Origin: Siphonodentalium dalli
Lineage: Eukaryota > Mollusca > Scaphopoda > Gadilida > Siphonodentaliidae
Direction: 5' to 3'
Assembly (NCBI GenBank): GCA_032622095.1
Contig: CP136061.1
Span: 52,031,762-52,095,761 of the forward strand
Length of the DNA: 64,000 nt
In this document: positions 62,684 to 64,000 of the stretch, one piece after another
Numbering within the stretch: the first letter of the stretch is position 1
How the letters are laid out: the number at the start of each line of letters is the position of its first letter
The notes under the pieces: generated by a model
Database searches by the model: none
What the model was told of the DNA's origin: nothing
The model's input: the letters and a program-made list of their open reading frames with translations, nothing else
Program-made: the position numbers and the translations under genes

Positions 62684-64000
62684 CGATTCAGATCTAATAT
62701 TTTATGTCCCGGTAACTATATAACACATGTTTACAAAGAGAGAGAGAGACCATCTTTAATGGATCATGTGGGTCGTTGGCACGAAACCAAGCGACAATGA
62801 GCAATTCACTGAATTCAGCCTAATTAAAATGTACTGTTGATCCAACAGTCATAGCAGTTACCATGATGACAGGGGGTGATATGGGTTCAACGTCAGGCTT
62901 TGTCTCAAACTTTCAATGGGGAGTTCTGTGGCCTTAATTTGTAACGATGCCCACAACATCCCATATACTTTGCTGTCTTCACTTGGTTTGTTCTCATTTA
63001 ACACCAGTGCATACTACATAATATTAAAACTTCAGACTCTTGATCATACAACATGCGTTATAGCAGTTTACACCCGATGTAAAATTGACTGATCATAGTT
63101 TATGTTAAAGTCTTAAAGAGAAGTAAAATGATTTATTACGCCATGGTTGTGCAATGATGCATTTCATTATTTCAACCTGGAACGTAAATTAAGCCTACAA
63201 AATTAGTTCACTGCTTACAAATTATTTTACACATAGCAAGAACGTCAATAAACACGTCCGTGTGCGTGCTACATATAAAATAGTTGAACACATAAACAAG
63301 GCCGTATGCGTGTGAGATATCAAATACGTAACCAATATGCAAACCCGACCACACACATGCGATACCAATATACAAAAAAAGGGAACGGGACTACCCGCCC
63401 CTGAGACAACCCGCCCCTCTGCTGTTTTCGGGGCGGGTCGTCCCGATAAACACGGGCGGGTTGTCCAGAAATTGTTAACAGTAATTATGTTCTTTTATGA
63501 TTTTTGATGATATATTATTAAAGATTTTGACCAACAAAACATGTGTTTATTCATTAATTTTGTCAATGCGTGGACTGGAGTAAAGAATGACACGATGTTT
63601 TGACAACTTAACGGCACTTAACTTGACTTAAGGTAAGTGGAGACTAATTAAAAGGGGTGCTTTCAAAACAAACATTTGACGTTTCGTTCATTTCATTTCG
63701 TTAAACTTCCTTATTAATTTTTTTTTTTAGACTTCGTTCATATTCATATTATATACTTCATTCCGTTTTTAAATTTTGTTTTTAAACTTCGTTCATTAAA
63801 CTTGAAAAAACATATTATCTTTTATCAATACATTTTTGTGTTCAGAAGTTATATTATATTACATGTGTAACTATTTATAGTAACATCAAATAAAAATCTA
63901 TAAAAAACAACGTATCTAGACCTTATGGATGTGAGTCACACATAATTCAATTGCCAATACATTATCAAAGCATTTCCACAGACAATGCATATAAAACCAT
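62684..64000. other. Non-coding, with a GC-rich inverted repeat
   Basis: No gene. 63,386-63,468 holds repeated GACAACCCGCCCC / CGGGGCGGGTCGTC words able to form a GC-rich hairpin inside otherwise AT-rich DNA. Confidence 0.5.

Overview
This is eukaryotic, almost certainly metazoan, repeat-dense DNA. I see no bacterial operons or ribosome binding sites. Support for an animal source: a full-length L1-like LINE, a Ty3/gypsy element with a PNMA-type Gag, many foldback and Harbinger-like MITEs, histone-type 3' stem-loops, and one spliced host exon with a GTAAGT donor. Short words such as ACATGTA and repeats containing GAGTTATGGCCC suggest a marine spiralian, perhaps a mollusc; that is a weak inference.

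Layout. 1-19.7 kb is non-coding: an interspersed repeat whose inverted copy lies at 28 kb, a 45-bp minisatellite (4.6-6.4 kb), a dead non-LTR reverse transcriptase tail (7.0-7.6 kb), several MITEs, a 941-bp foldback (14.7-15.6 kb), and CCCAGGT-rich arrays at 4.3 and 17.6-18.5 kb. 19,719-25,681 is a full-length LINE with both ORFs open, a poly(A) tail and a 14-bp target duplication. 25.7-30.4 kb is satellite-like, with one exon (28,561-28,707, minus) resembling the start of an arylacetamide deacetylase-like gene.

30,429-59,953 is a Maverick/Polinton, about 14.8 kb once two insertions are subtracted. Its ends are foldback arrays of a 30-bp unit. Its right half carries recognisable Polinton genes in one direction: protein-primed DNA polymerase (split and mutated), packaging ATPase (nonsense codon), small virion-like proteins, integrase with chromodomain (two frameshifts), a small membrane protein, minor capsid protein, a basic protein, major capsid protein (frameshift near the start), a Cys/His protein and an adenain-like protease. 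Its left end carries a duplicated divergent gene pair, one gene being a decayed OTU-like domain. The mRNAs of those genes appear to end in histone-type stem-loops rather than poly(A) signals.

Two elements sit inside this Polinton. A Ty3/gypsy element (34,263-43,663, minus, 4-bp duplication TAAA) interrupts one left-end gene. A second, 5,325-bp Polinton-type element (45,306-50,630, AG...CT ends, 6-bp duplication CATGTA) interrupts the DNA polymerase. Its only recognisable gene encodes a zinc-finger/ATPase protein, so it looks like a non-autonomous or satellite Polinton. 60-64 kb holds a possible Gag N-terminus and a 393-bp inverted-repeat element.

Together the host Polinton genes would make a protein-primed replicating, capsid-forming, integrating element. 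In this copy polymerase, ATPase, integrase and major capsid are all damaged, while minor capsid and protease are open.
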